Assembly (NCBI RefSeq): GCF_002277895.1
Contig: NZ_CP022999.1
Location: forward strand, 1-64,000
From: Rhizobium sp. 11515TR
Lineage (GTDB): Bacteria > Pseudomonadota > Alphaproteobacteria > Rhizobiales > Rhizobiaceae
DNA length: 64,000 nt
Direction of reading: 5' to 3'
This document shows positions 35,663 through 44,145 of the stretch, piece by piece (positions within the stretch are counted from its first letter, which is position 1; every line of letters starts with the position of its first letter). The translations under genes were made by a program, and so were the position numbers. The notes below the pieces were generated by a model. It had not been told where the DNA came from, did no database searches, and saw only the letters and a list, made by a program, of their open reading frames with translations.

Positions 35663-36907
35663 ATGACCATCCCTTCCAATGAAACGCTGAGCGCGCTTGC
35701 CGCCGAATATGGAACGCCGCTCTGGATCTATGATGCCACTGCGATCCGCCGCCGCATCGCGCAACTCTCCACCTTCGACGTCATTCGCTATGCGCAGAAG
35801 GCCTGTTCGAACATTCATATTCTGAAAGAGATGCGCAAAGCGGGCGTGCGGGTCGATGCCGTCTCGCTCGGCGAGATCGAGCGGGCGATGCGGGCGGGCT
35901 ATTCTGCCGGCACTGTATCGGAAGATGCTGAGATCGTCTTCACCGCCGACGTTTTCGATCGGCCGACGTTGGAGCGTGTCATTGCCGACAAGATCGAGGT
36001 GAATATCGGTTCCATCGACATGCTGCATCAATTGGGTGAGCGCTCACCGGGCCATAGAGTTTGGCTGCGCATCAATCCCGGTTTCGGGCATGGCCATAGC
36101 AAGAAGACCAACACCGGCGGAGAAACTAGCAAGCACGGAATCTGGTTCGAGCAATTGCAGGAGGCGGTGGCGCTGACGCGGCAATATTCGCTGAAGCTCG
36201 TCGGGTTGCACATGCATATCGGTTCCGGCGTCGATTATGGCCACCTACAGCGCGTCTGCGGTGCGATGATCGGATTCTGCCGCGCGCTGGATGTCGATAT
36301 CGAGGCCATCTCGGCCGGCGGCGGTCTGTCTGTGCCGTACAGGGAAGGTGAAGAAGAGATCGACCCTGCTCATTACTTTTCGCTCTGGGATAAGGCCCGG
36401 CGCGAGATCGAGGCGCATTTCGGCCATCCAATCCGGCTGGAGATCGAACCGGGGCGCTTCCTGACCGCCGATTCCGGCGTATTGCTTGCCGAAGTCAGGG
36501 CCGTCAAGATGATGGGCCGCAACCGCTTCGTGCTCGTCGATGCCGGCTTCAGCGATCTTGCCAGACCGGCCATGTATGGCAGTTACCACCATATCTCGGT
36601 CATTCCAGGCAAGGCGCCTCGCAATGCTGCCGGAGCAATCTTCCCCACCGTTGTGGCTGGTCCACTCTGTGAATCGGGCGATGTTTTCACGCAGACGGAC
36701 AATGGCACCGTAGAAACGCGCGATTTGCCCGAAACCCATGTCGGTGACTATCTCGTGTTTCATGGCGCCGGTGCTTACGGCGCAACCATGTCGTCGAATT
36801 ATAACAGCCGTCTTTATGCACCGGAGGTCCTGCTCGACGGCAAGACACATCGGTTGATTCGCCGACGCCAGACACTCGATGAATTATTCATGCTGGAAGC
36901 GATCTAG
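35663..36907 (+). CDS. lysA: Diaminopimelate decarboxylase, enterobacterial LysA type
   Basis: The 414-residue fold-type III PLP enzyme is strikingly close to E. coli LysA over its whole length: RYAQKACSNIHIL (PLP lysine Lys46), NPGFGHGHSKKTNTGGE, HMHIGSGVDYGHL, SAGGGLSVPYREGEE, RPAMYGSYHHIS and GPLCESGDVF with the active-site Cys. It makes L-lysine from meso-diaminopimelate. Alphaproteobacteria normally have a different LysA lineage in an argH-lysA context, so this is probably a second, acquired copy that feeds lysine to the hydroxylase. Last gene of the plus-strand siderophore operon. Confidence 0.9.
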   Translation: MTIPSNETLSALAAEYGTPLWIYDATAIRRRIAQLSTFDVIRYAQKACSNIHILKEMRKAGVRVDAVSLGEIERAMRAGYSAGTVSEDAEIVFTADVFDRPTLERVIADKIEVNIGSIDMLHQLGERSPGHRVWLRINPGFGHGHSKKTNTGGETSKHGIWFEQLQEAVALTRQYSLKLVGLHMHIGSGVDYGHLQRVCGAMIGFCRALDVDIEAISAGGGLSVPYREGEEEIDPAHYFSLWDKARREIEAHFGHPIRLEIEPGRFLTADSGVLLAEVRAVKMMGRNRFVLVDAGFSDLARPAMYGSYHHISVIPGKAPRNAAGAIFPTVVAGPLCESGDVFTQTDNGTVETRDLPETHVGDYLVFHGAGAYGATMSSNYNSRLYAPEVLLDGKTHRLIRRRQTLDELFMLEAI

Positions 36908-36934
36908 GCTCAGCTGATTTCAAAGCGAAGGAAG

Positions 36935-36966
36935 AGCCTCCACTTCGGCCAAGCGGGGGCTTTTCT
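36935..36966 (+). terminator. Probable terminator after lysA
   Basis: AGCCTCCACTT and AAGCGGGGGCT form an imperfect hairpin followed by TTTT. It lies about 28 bases after the lysA stop and would separate the siderophore operon from the P450 gene. Confidence 0.5.
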
Positions 36967-37065
36967 GCGGTCGCGAAATGAATATAGTAACAACGACCGC
37001 GCGTCGTCACGCTCGGTTGTCCCCACATCGTCACCGGCCGCAAGGCGCGAAAGTTCTGCACCGCT

Positions 37066-38487
37066 ATGCTGGCCTGGCTCGATCAGAAAACCGAAATCGT
37101 CGAATACGCTGATCAATCCTCGCAATATTTCGAACCGGCCCACGCCGCCTATTATAGCGGGAAGCCCGGCCAGCCGCTGAAGCTCATGCTGCAGGCGCGC
37201 AGCGACTTTCTGTCGATCTGGCGTCGCACGGATTATCGCGAGCATGTGGCGGAGTTCAAGCTTCTGGGCAGGCAGCTCATCATTGTCAATTCGCCGGAAG
37301 CGATCCGCTATGTAGTGGCCAAGCGCCATGAGAACTTCGAGCGCAAGACGCCGCAGATGCGACGCGCCCTGGAATATCTGCTGGGTGACGGCCTGTTCAT
37401 TTCCGACAAGGAAACCTGGAAGCAGCGCCGGCCGCTGGTCTCCGATATCGTGCATAAGAACCGCGTGCCGGCCTTTGGCGCAATCATGCAAAGTACCGCA
37501 AGCGAGATTGCCGACCGCTGGCAAAGCTTGGGCGAGGGCGCGGAGGTCAACGCCTTGTTCGAGATGGCCGGGCTGACGGCGGAGATCATCTCGCGCAGCG
37601 TCTTCGGCAATGATCTCGGCGAGGAAAGCGCTAATGCGGTGACCGAAGGCTTTGCGAGCTACCAGTCGTTGGTCGATTCCGTCAATTTCGGTTATTTTCT
37701 CGGTTTCGATGAGGGGCTGCCGATCATCAGGACGCCGAGCTTGAGCCGTTCGGTGAAACGCATTCACCGGATCATCGATCAGGTAATCGAAGATCATCTG
37801 GCCGGCAAGGGTGACAATAGCTCGATGGTCGAGCTGTTAATCCGACGGCAGCAGCGTAATCCCGAGCTGAAACTCGATGTCGTGGCGCTCCGCAACGAGG
37901 CCGCCACCATCTTCATGGCCGGCCACGAAACCACCGCGGCGACCCTGACCTGGGCCTGGTATCTGCTCGCGGGTGCGCCCTGGGTGGAGGAGGCGGTCCA
38001 TGCGGAAATCGAGGCTGTCTGCGGCGATCGGATCCCCTCGATCGATGATGTTGCAAAGCTCGACTGGTGCCGTGCGGTCGTCGAAGAGACGTTGCGCCTC
38101 TATCCCCCGGTGCCGATCCTGGCACGCCAGGCCGCCGAGCCGGATCAGATCGGCGACGTGAAGGTACGCAAGGCGGCATTGGTGCTGATCGTGCCATGGA
38201 TACTGCATCGTACGGATTCTCTCTTCCCCGAACCGCATCGCTTTCATCCGGAGCGTTTCCTTGGCAAGGCGCGGCCGACGCCCTACAGCTATATTCCCTT
38301 CGCCGCCGGCCCGCGCGTATGCCCAGGTCTGCAATTTGGCCTCACCGAGGCGATCCTCTGCCTGGCGATCCTGGCCCAGCGTTTTCGCGTTCGGATCAGG
38401 GATGGGCATAAAGTTCAGCCGCAATGCCGCCTGACATTGCGTCCGCGTGACGGCATGCCCGTGACACTGCATAGGCGCCGGGGATGA
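37066..38487 (+). CDS. Cytochrome P450
   Basis: The 473-residue protein has all core P450 elements: I-helix AGHETTAATLTW, K-helix EETLR (ExxR), RFHPERF, and the heme loop FAAGPRVCPG with Cys419 as thiolate ligand. There is no signal peptide or clear membrane anchor. P450s of this CYP102/CYP4-like sequence type often hydroxylate fatty acyl chains, but the substrate here is unknown. Its stop overlaps the start of the LpxL-like acyltransferase by 4 bases (ATGA), so the two act together. Whether they belong to the siderophore locus is open. Confidence 0.9.
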   Translation: MLAWLDQKTEIVEYADQSSQYFEPAHAAYYSGKPGQPLKLMLQARSDFLSIWRRTDYREHVAEFKLLGRQLIIVNSPEAIRYVVAKRHENFERKTPQMRRALEYLLGDGLFISDKETWKQRRPLVSDIVHKNRVPAFGAIMQSTASEIADRWQSLGEGAEVNALFEMAGLTAEIISRSVFGNDLGEESANAVTEGFASYQSLVDSVNFGYFLGFDEGLPIIRTPSLSRSVKRIHRIIDQVIEDHLAGKGDNSSMVELLIRRQQRNPELKLDVVALRNEAATIFMAGHETTAATLTWAWYLLAGAPWVEEAVHAEIEAVCGDRIPSIDDVAKLDWCRAVVEETLRLYPPVPILARQAAEPDQIGDVKVRKAALVLIVPWILHRTDSLFPEPHRFHPERFLGKARPTPYSYIPFAAGPRVCPGLQFGLTEAILCLAILAQRFRVRIRDGHKVQPQCRLTLRPRDGMPVTLHRRRG

Positions 38488-39476
38488 CCACCGAGACCGA
38501 TAAAGAAGTCACCACCGGCAAGCGCAAGGCGTGGACCTATGAGCCGCCGAAAGCTCCGCCCCTTGCCGATTTCGCCGCTGGCGGCGACCGGCGCAAGGCA
38601 TTTCTGCGCTATTGGCTTTACGAGAATATCGACAACGCCATAGATCTCTTCCTCTATTTTGCCTTCATGCTATTGCCCGCGAGCGTCTGCTCCGACCTTG
38701 GCGGTTGGCTCGGGCGCATGCTGGCACCGCGCTTCCACAAGGGTGCTTACGCGCGCGCTGCAGCCAATCTCAAGATGATAAGGCCCGAGCTCAGTGAAGC
38801 AGAGCTTGAGAAGCTTTTGAAGGCCTATGCCGATTCTCAAGGGCGGCAGCTGGCGGAATATTCAGTCGTGCCGAGACTGGCACGGCGGCACGTCCGCATG
38901 ATTGGCACCGAAGGGCTGGTCGAGCGTTGCAGCAAAGGGCCGGTGATCTTCATAGCGCCCCATATCAGTAACTGGGAGGTACTCTGGCATTGCCTTCTCG
39001 ACATGGGACTCGACGTCACCATGAATTACGACCCGCCCAAACGCCGCTCACGCCACTATATCGTCAACCGCTTGCGCAAGAGGGCGGGGCTTGGAATTTT
39101 GAAACCCGGCCGCAGCTTCGTGCGCCCGGCTCTCAGAATTTTGGAAAATGGCGGCAACCTGCTGATGTTCTGTGACGAGGGTTTCAACGGGTACATCCGG
39201 GCGCCTTTTTTCGACCGGCCAGCCCATCTCGCAGGGAATTATGCGCTCGTCGCCCGCATGGCGCGGAGGACGAAGGCCTTGATATGTCCACTCTACATCG
39301 TTCGTGAGAAGGGAGCGGATTTCACGCTCCGAGTAATGGAGCCGTTCGTATGGCTCGAAGCAGCGGAAACGCAGGGTCAGCTCATCGAGGATGTAAACCG
39401 TTTGAACCAGATGATCGAACCGATTGTGCGCAAATACCCGGAGCAGTGGTACTTTGTAGACAACCGATTGCAATGA
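38484..39476 (+). CDS. LpxL/HtrB-family acyltransferase
   Basis: The 330-residue protein has the lysophospholipid acyltransferase motif HISNWE (HxxxxE/D, about residues 156-161), a hydrophobic segment near residues 50-70 and FCDEGFNGYIRAPFF with a second conserved block. Relatives add secondary acyl chains to lipid A at the inner membrane. Its position coupled to a P450 rather than in a lipid A locus is unusual; it may modify a lipid, or acylate another amine or hydroxyl substrate. Confidence 0.85.
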   Translation: MTTETDKEVTTGKRKAWTYEPPKAPPLADFAAGGDRRKAFLRYWLYENIDNAIDLFLYFAFMLLPASVCSDLGGWLGRMLAPRFHKGAYARAAANLKMIRPELSEAELEKLLKAYADSQGRQLAEYSVVPRLARRHVRMIGTEGLVERCSKGPVIFIAPHISNWEVLWHCLLDMGLDVTMNYDPPKRRSRHYIVNRLRKRAGLGILKPGRSFVRPALRILENGGNLLMFCDEGFNGYIRAPFFDRPAHLAGNYALVARMARRTKALICPLYIVREKGADFTLRVMEPFVWLEAAETQGQLIEDVNRLNQMIEPIVRKYPEQWYFVDNRLQ

Positions 39477-39617
39477 ATGTCACTGACAGAGAGCAATCGA
39501 CCCACTGAGTCGATTACCCGTCGAACGGTCTCTCAAGTAAGAGTAAGATGGCGCGTCTGCGTGGACGGGCAATTTGTTGTCCAGATTAATTGGGATGCTT
39601 TGCCTCAACGGACGTCG

Positions 39618-40808
39618 TCATGTAGCCCCAGCCAAAGGATAGCGCTTCGCTATCTGCCGCAGCATGGGCATGCCTGAGTCGCTACCCGCCTTATCTGCCC
39701 AATTCAGAAAAGCATGGATGCGGCGTGCGACCTTTTCGGGGTGGTGCTGGCTGATGTCGGCGATGCGATGGTCCAGGAAGGGATTGAGGAAGCGGTCGAG
39801 TGTCGTGGCGACATAGGCCTTCGCTTCGTCGCCCATGCCGTTTGCGGCAAAGCCGGGCAGCACTTCGCTTTCGTAGAGAGTATCGAGCCTCGCCCTTATG
39901 CCCTTGTCGGCCAGTATGGCGCGCACGGTTTCGTCCGCCGGACGACTTTCGCGTTGCCAGATTTCGGCAAGGAATGTGTGGCCGAGATTGAGGATATGCA
40001 GTTTCAGGCGCTCATAAGGGGCGAGATCGTCGGTCAGCACGATGCTTGGGTGATGACATGGTGCGCGAACACCCGGCGCGCGCTTGATCGCCCATAGGGC
40101 ATAGGGTTCCGCAACGGCGCCGATCGGTTCGATCGGCTCGGAAACGATGCGATCGACCAGGGTCTCGGCGAAGGCGGCATGGTCGTCGAGCCAGGTATAG
40201 AATTCAGCCGGCACATCGTTGAGCCGGGCGCAGTCGATGACCGTCTGTTTCAGAACGCAGCCGTTGCCTGTCATCAGTTCGCAAGGAAGGATGACCAAGG
40301 GGCGACCGGAGGCCTGCCAGCGTCTGACCAGGAGCGCGGCAAGCTTGGCGGGGAAAGATCGCGGAACCTGGCCGTTTGTGACGAAGCGGTCTTCCTTCGG
40401 CCATGTCTGGTAGCCGGTTTCCCCGGTATTGGAGATGACGAATTCGGCATCCTCGGTAAAGAGCCTTGACAGCTCCTTCCAGTGTTCGACTGCAGAGAGA
40501 CCGCGATCGACGCTCATGACCTGGACGGTACGATCGACGGGAAGCCCATCAGACATGCCGCGTATGATGACGGGATAACCAGCCGGATTGCCGAAGGCAG
40601 CGACGCGCCCGCTGCGGCTGCTGGCGCCTGAGACCTGAACGACGGCAATGGGGCCGGCATCCTGGCCGGATTGTCGTGCCTCGTGCACGAAGAATGCCGC
40701 ATGCGCCTGCAAGAACCGGCTGGTGCCGAACTGGATGATCCGCGAGCTCACGCCACTTTCCTCCCATACTCGATGTTGATGAATAGGATCGTCTGGCTGA
40801 GGCAACAT
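39618..40808 (-). CDS. Mannitol dehydrogenase/tagaturonate reductase family oxidoreductase (UxaB-like)
   Basis: The 396-residue NAD-dependent enzyme has IIQFGTSRFLQAHAAFF at the N-terminus, ISNTGETGY, the ILPCELMTGNG segment, the catalytic-lysine region YERLKLHILNLGHTFLAE, and the C-terminal DRFLNPFLDHRIADIS typical of the mannitol dehydrogenase family. It interconverts a polyol or sugar acid and a ketose or ketouronate. The ATG at 40808 has GAAGG upstream; longer frames upstream look non-coding. It is divergent from the aldolase gene; together with the kinase and dehydrogenase downstream it suggests catabolism of an unidentified polyol. Confidence 0.82.
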   Translation of the reverse strand: MLPQPDDPIHQHRVWEESGVSSRIIQFGTSRFLQAHAAFFVHEARQSGQDAGPIAVVQVSGASSRSGRVAAFGNPAGYPVIIRGMSDGLPVDRTVQVMSVDRGLSAVEHWKELSRLFTEDAEFVISNTGETGYQTWPKEDRFVTNGQVPRSFPAKLAALLVRRWQASGRPLVILPCELMTGNGCVLKQTVIDCARLNDVPAEFYTWLDDHAAFAETLVDRIVSEPIEPIGAVAEPYALWAIKRAPGVRAPCHHPSIVLTDDLAPYERLKLHILNLGHTFLAEIWQRESRPADETVRAILADKGIRARLDTLYESEVLPGFAANGMGDEAKAYVATTLDRFLNPFLDHRIADISQHHPEKVARRIHAFLNWADKAGSDSGMPMLRQIAKRYPLAGAT

Positions 40809-41269
40809 GCAACCTTCATACATCCGTCCAGTTCTGTTTTTTATCCATAGAAAACAGCGAAACCTTGGGCAGTCAATGTTTTTATGGAAGTGAATGCAGG
40901 TTGGGATGCAGCAGCAGTTCGAGGGGCGCGACTCGATCGCATTCTTCGATTGCTTATCCAAGGCGCCGTAATAGCGATCGATAACGGAGCTGCGGCACGA
41001 TCGGATCCTCCCGCAGCTACAAGTAACCTCGATTCTCCGCATTCGAGGCTGATCTCCTTGTGAAAATTGAAGAAAATCTCATATAAACTGTGATTTTGTC
41101 ATATTTTTCTGTTATGTTTATGCTTGAGGATGCCTTGCTGTCTGCATGCCCTGTTTGCCGGATTTTAGCGCTAATCAGATATCGAGGGCGCACATCTCGA
41201 TAACGAGGTCGGGCAAATGGCAACCTCCGCGCAATCTTAGCCGCCCATCATGACCCAGGGGAGAGTTGA
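40809..41269. promoter_or_regulatory. Divergent promoter region of the UxaB-like and aldolase genes with inverted repeats
   Basis: The 461-base gap has no coding signal. It holds CTGTTTT/AAAACAG (40834-40857, ten-base spacer) close to the UxaB-like start and AAAATCTCA/TGTGATTTT (41073-41097, 8 of 9 positions paired) in an AT-rich stretch upstream of the aldolase. The first repeat, read on the minus strand, contains CTATGGATAAAAAACAG, which resembles the sequence upstream of the deoR-type gene at 46586. Both are candidate operators for that regulator. Confidence 0.5.
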
Positions 41270-42334
41270 ATGGCACGTATCACCTTAAGGCAATTGCTCG
41301 ATCACGCCGCTGAAAACGGCTACGGCGTTCCGGCTTTCAATATCAACAATATGGAACAGGCGCTCGCCATCATGGAAGCGGCCGATGCGGTCAACGCGCC
41401 CGTGATCATGCAGGCGTCGAGGGGTGCCAGGGCTTATGCCAACGACATCATGCTGAAGCATATGATGGACGCAGTCATCGAAATCTATCCGCACATTCCC
41501 GTCTGCGTGCATCTGGACCATGGCAATGATCCCTCGAGCTGCATGACGGCGATCCAGGCCGGCTTCACCTCGGTCATGATGGATGGGTCGCTGAAGGCGG
41601 ATGCCAAGACGCCGGCCGATTGGGACTACAATGTCGGCGTGACCAAGACGGTAACCGACATGGCGCATCTCGGCGGTATTTCCGTTGAGGGCGAGCTTGG
41701 CGTGCTCGGCTCGCTGGAAACCGGCATGGGCGAGGCAGAAGACGGTCATGGCGCCGAAGGCAAGCTCTCCCACGATCAGCTGCTCACCAATCCCGACGAG
41801 GCGGTGAAATTCGTGCGGGAGACCAAGGTCGATGCACTGGCGATTGCCATGGGCACCTCGCACGGCGCCTATAAATTCACGCGCAAACCGGATGGTTCTG
41901 TGCTGGCGATGAATGTGATCGAAGAGATCCATCGCAAGCTGCCCAACACCCACCTTGTCATGCATGGCTCCTCCTCGGTGCCTGAGGAATTGCAGGAGAT
42001 CATCAACAAATATGGCGGCCAGATGAAGCCCACCTGGGGCGTGCCGGTCGAAGAGATCCAGCGCGGCATCAAGAATGGCGTGCGCAAGATCAACATCGAT
42101 ACCGATGGCCGCATGGCGATGACGGGTCAGATCCGCCGCGTGCTGCAGGAGGATCCGAGCGAGTTCGATCCCCGTAAATATATGAAGCCCGCCATGGCGG
42201 CGCTCACCAAGCTCTGCAAGGAGCGCTTCGAGCAGTTCGGCACGGCCGGTCACGCTTTGCGCATCCAGGCGCTTTCCGTTGCCGAAATGGCCAGGCGTTA
42301 CAAGTCCGGTTCGCTCGACCCGGTTTTCTCCTGA
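41270..42334 (+). CDS. Class II fructose-bisphosphate aldolase (FbaA/CbbA type)
   Basis: The 354-residue enzyme has the class II zinc aldolase layout: GVPAFNINNMEQALAIMEAA, the zinc ligand in VCVHLDHGND, TSVMMDGSL, GELGVLGSLETGMGE, and the C-terminal HGSSSVPEEL and KINIDTDGRMAMTG. It cleaves a ketose bisphosphate to triose phosphates. In this cluster it could act on a phosphorylated sugar derived from a polyol rather than in central glycolysis. GGGGAGAG precedes the ATG. It converges on the GlpD-like gene. Confidence 0.9.
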   Translation: MARITLRQLLDHAAENGYGVPAFNINNMEQALAIMEAADAVNAPVIMQASRGARAYANDIMLKHMMDAVIEIYPHIPVCVHLDHGNDPSSCMTAIQAGFTSVMMDGSLKADAKTPADWDYNVGVTKTVTDMAHLGGISVEGELGVLGSLETGMGEAEDGHGAEGKLSHDQLLTNPDEAVKFVRETKVDALAIAMGTSHGAYKFTRKPDGSVLAMNVIEEIHRKLPNTHLVMHGSSSVPEELQEIINKYGGQMKPTWGVPVEEIQRGIKNGVRKINIDTDGRMAMTGQIRRVLQEDPSEFDPRKYMKPAMAALTKLCKERFEQFGTAGHALRIQALSVAEMARRYKSGSLDPVFS

Positions 42335-42343
42335 GTTAGATGA

Positions 42344-44086
42344 TCAGCGTGCGGCCGGGCTTGCCGCGCGGCGCACGCTTTCTTCGCTCAGCGTCTGGCC
42401 GTGGAATTTCGATAGCGATACAACGACATCGTCGATCTCCTTGGCCAGTCGCTGAGCATCCCACTGCAGGGCTGCTGCGGCGATTGCGCCGATTTCCCGT
42501 AAACCCTGGATCGTCAGCAGGCCCTCGATCGCCATAGTCGTACGCCGGAAGACGATGTCGGAGAGATGCACGACCATCTCCTGCCGTGCGATCCAATCGA
42601 TCTCAAGCGCGCTATAACGCTGCGCGCCACTGATGCGCTGGCTGTCGCTATAGGTTGAAGGATAGGCGAGGATTGCCGCTGCCGTCGTACCGTATCGGCC
42701 GAGCAGCTCATCCGCTCTGCTGGCCTCGACGCCAGCCTTTGCCGCGACGGACTTGATCCACCTCGCACGCTCGTTGGCGTCTACCGGGAAATCTCGGCCG
42801 CCGCCGATCGCAAGCCGCTCCGTGGACGTCTTGCGGCGGATTTGAAGGCGAGCCAGCACGGTATCGGAAACCTCTTCGGCAAAGCCGCGGAATGTGGTCC
42901 ATTTGCCGCCGACCAGCGAGATAATCGGGAAGGGGCGTCCTGCCTGCGACTCGAAGACGGGGATGGAGTGATCGCGGCTGATCAGGCCCGGCGAGGAGGC
43001 GTCCGAGGCGGGCAGGGGACGGATGCCGCTATAGCTGTAGGTCACCTGATCGCGGTCGAAGCGCAGGCTCGGAAGGAGCGACCTGACGCTGTCGAGAAAA
43101 TAGTCGATCTCCGGCTCTTCGCAGCGAACATTGTCTGGATCGTCGCAAGGGATATCGGTCGATCCCACAAGCGCCTGGCCGAGATAGTCGTAGACCAGGC
43201 AAATGCGGCCGTCATCGGCTTCGAAATAGATCATATGGCCGTTCAGGCTGCGCACCAGTTCCGGATGATCGAGCAGGATATGGGATCCCTTGGTGCCGCC
43301 GATCAGATGGGTCGGTGCACCGAGAGCGGCGTTGACGTGATCGATCCATGGGCCGGCAGCATTGACTACGAGCTTCGGCTTGACCGAAAAGGCATAGCCA
43401 TCCGCACGCTGGAAGGTCAGCAGGCCATCGGCAGCGGAAACCAGCCGGGTCGAATTTGCCGCCAAGGAAGCCTTGTTCGCCTCCAATCCGTCATTGACCA
43501 GTTCATAGACCAGCCGTTCCGGCCGGCTGATCTTGGCATCGTAATAGATACCGCCGGCGACGATCTCAGGCGTGACATGCGGCATTTCCTTCAGCGCCCG
43601 ACGCTTCAAAAGGAACCGGTGGCGCGGCATGACGCGGTTGCGCGAGCCGAAGAAGTCATAGAGCGCAAGCCCGATCTTGATAAGCAAGGCGCCGCGGCTG
43701 CGCGGGGCGGTGGTCGAACCCGTCAGCGTACGCAGGGCCGCCCAGATGCCGCGTGTCCATGAGAAGATCGGCACGAAAGTCGGCAGTGCTTCGACGCAAT
43801 GCGGCGCGTTCTTGAGCAGAAGGTTTCGTTCAAGCGCCGATTGCGCGACCAGACCGAATTCGCCTGTTTCCAGATATTTCAGGCCACCATGGATCAGCCT
43901 GGATGGCGCAGCACTCGTTCCCGAGCCGAAATCTGATTTATCGACGATCAGGCAATTGATGCCCTGCAGCGACAGATCGCGAAACAGCCCCGCGCCATTG
44001 ACGCCTGCGCCGAGGATGACAACATCGACATCTCCGTCTTGAAGCTGCGGGAAGCGTTGTTTCAGATCGGCGGTCCTATCGGTCAT
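42344..44086 (-). CDS. GlpD/EryB-like FAD-dependent polyol-phosphate dehydrogenase
   Basis: The 580-residue protein has the GlpD family FAD site (GAGVNGAGLFRDLSLQG), SAAPSRLIHGGLKYLETGEF, the NAAGPWIDHVN segment, IYFEADDGRICLVYDY, GSTDIP, and a C-terminal DAO_C domain. Relatives oxidise glycerol 3-phosphate or erythritol phosphate at the membrane and pass electrons to quinone. It is a paralogue of EryB at 53595 but longer. It sits downstream of an FGGY kinase (60 bases), so the kinase product is the likely substrate. The ATG at 44086 starts the FAD domain; upstream frame is non-coding in character. Confidence 0.87.
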   Translation of the reverse strand: MTDRTADLKQRFPQLQDGDVDVVILGAGVNGAGLFRDLSLQGINCLIVDKSDFGSGTSAAPSRLIHGGLKYLETGEFGLVAQSALERNLLLKNAPHCVEALPTFVPIFSWTRGIWAALRTLTGSTTAPRSRGALLIKIGLALYDFFGSRNRVMPRHRFLLKRRALKEMPHVTPEIVAGGIYYDAKISRPERLVYELVNDGLEANKASLAANSTRLVSAADGLLTFQRADGYAFSVKPKLVVNAAGPWIDHVNAALGAPTHLIGGTKGSHILLDHPELVRSLNGHMIYFEADDGRICLVYDYLGQALVGSTDIPCDDPDNVRCEEPEIDYFLDSVRSLLPSLRFDRDQVTYSYSGIRPLPASDASSPGLISRDHSIPVFESQAGRPFPIISLVGGKWTTFRGFAEEVSDTVLARLQIRRKTSTERLAIGGGRDFPVDANERARWIKSVAAKAGVEASRADELLGRYGTTAAAILAYPSTYSDSQRISGAQRYSALEIDWIARQEMVVHLSDIVFRRTTMAIEGLLTIQGLREIGAIAAAALQWDAQRLAKEIDDVVVSLSKFHGQTLSEESVRRAASPAAR

Positions 44087-44145
44087 AACATCATTGTCCT
44101 GGTGAACTGCCGCGACAGAGCCTTCTCGCGCGGCGCAATTTTGGT

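Noticed and set aside
39495..39515. Hairpin AATCGAC/GTCGATT after the LpxL-like gene
   Set aside because: Short stem with no T-tract; not convincing as a terminator.
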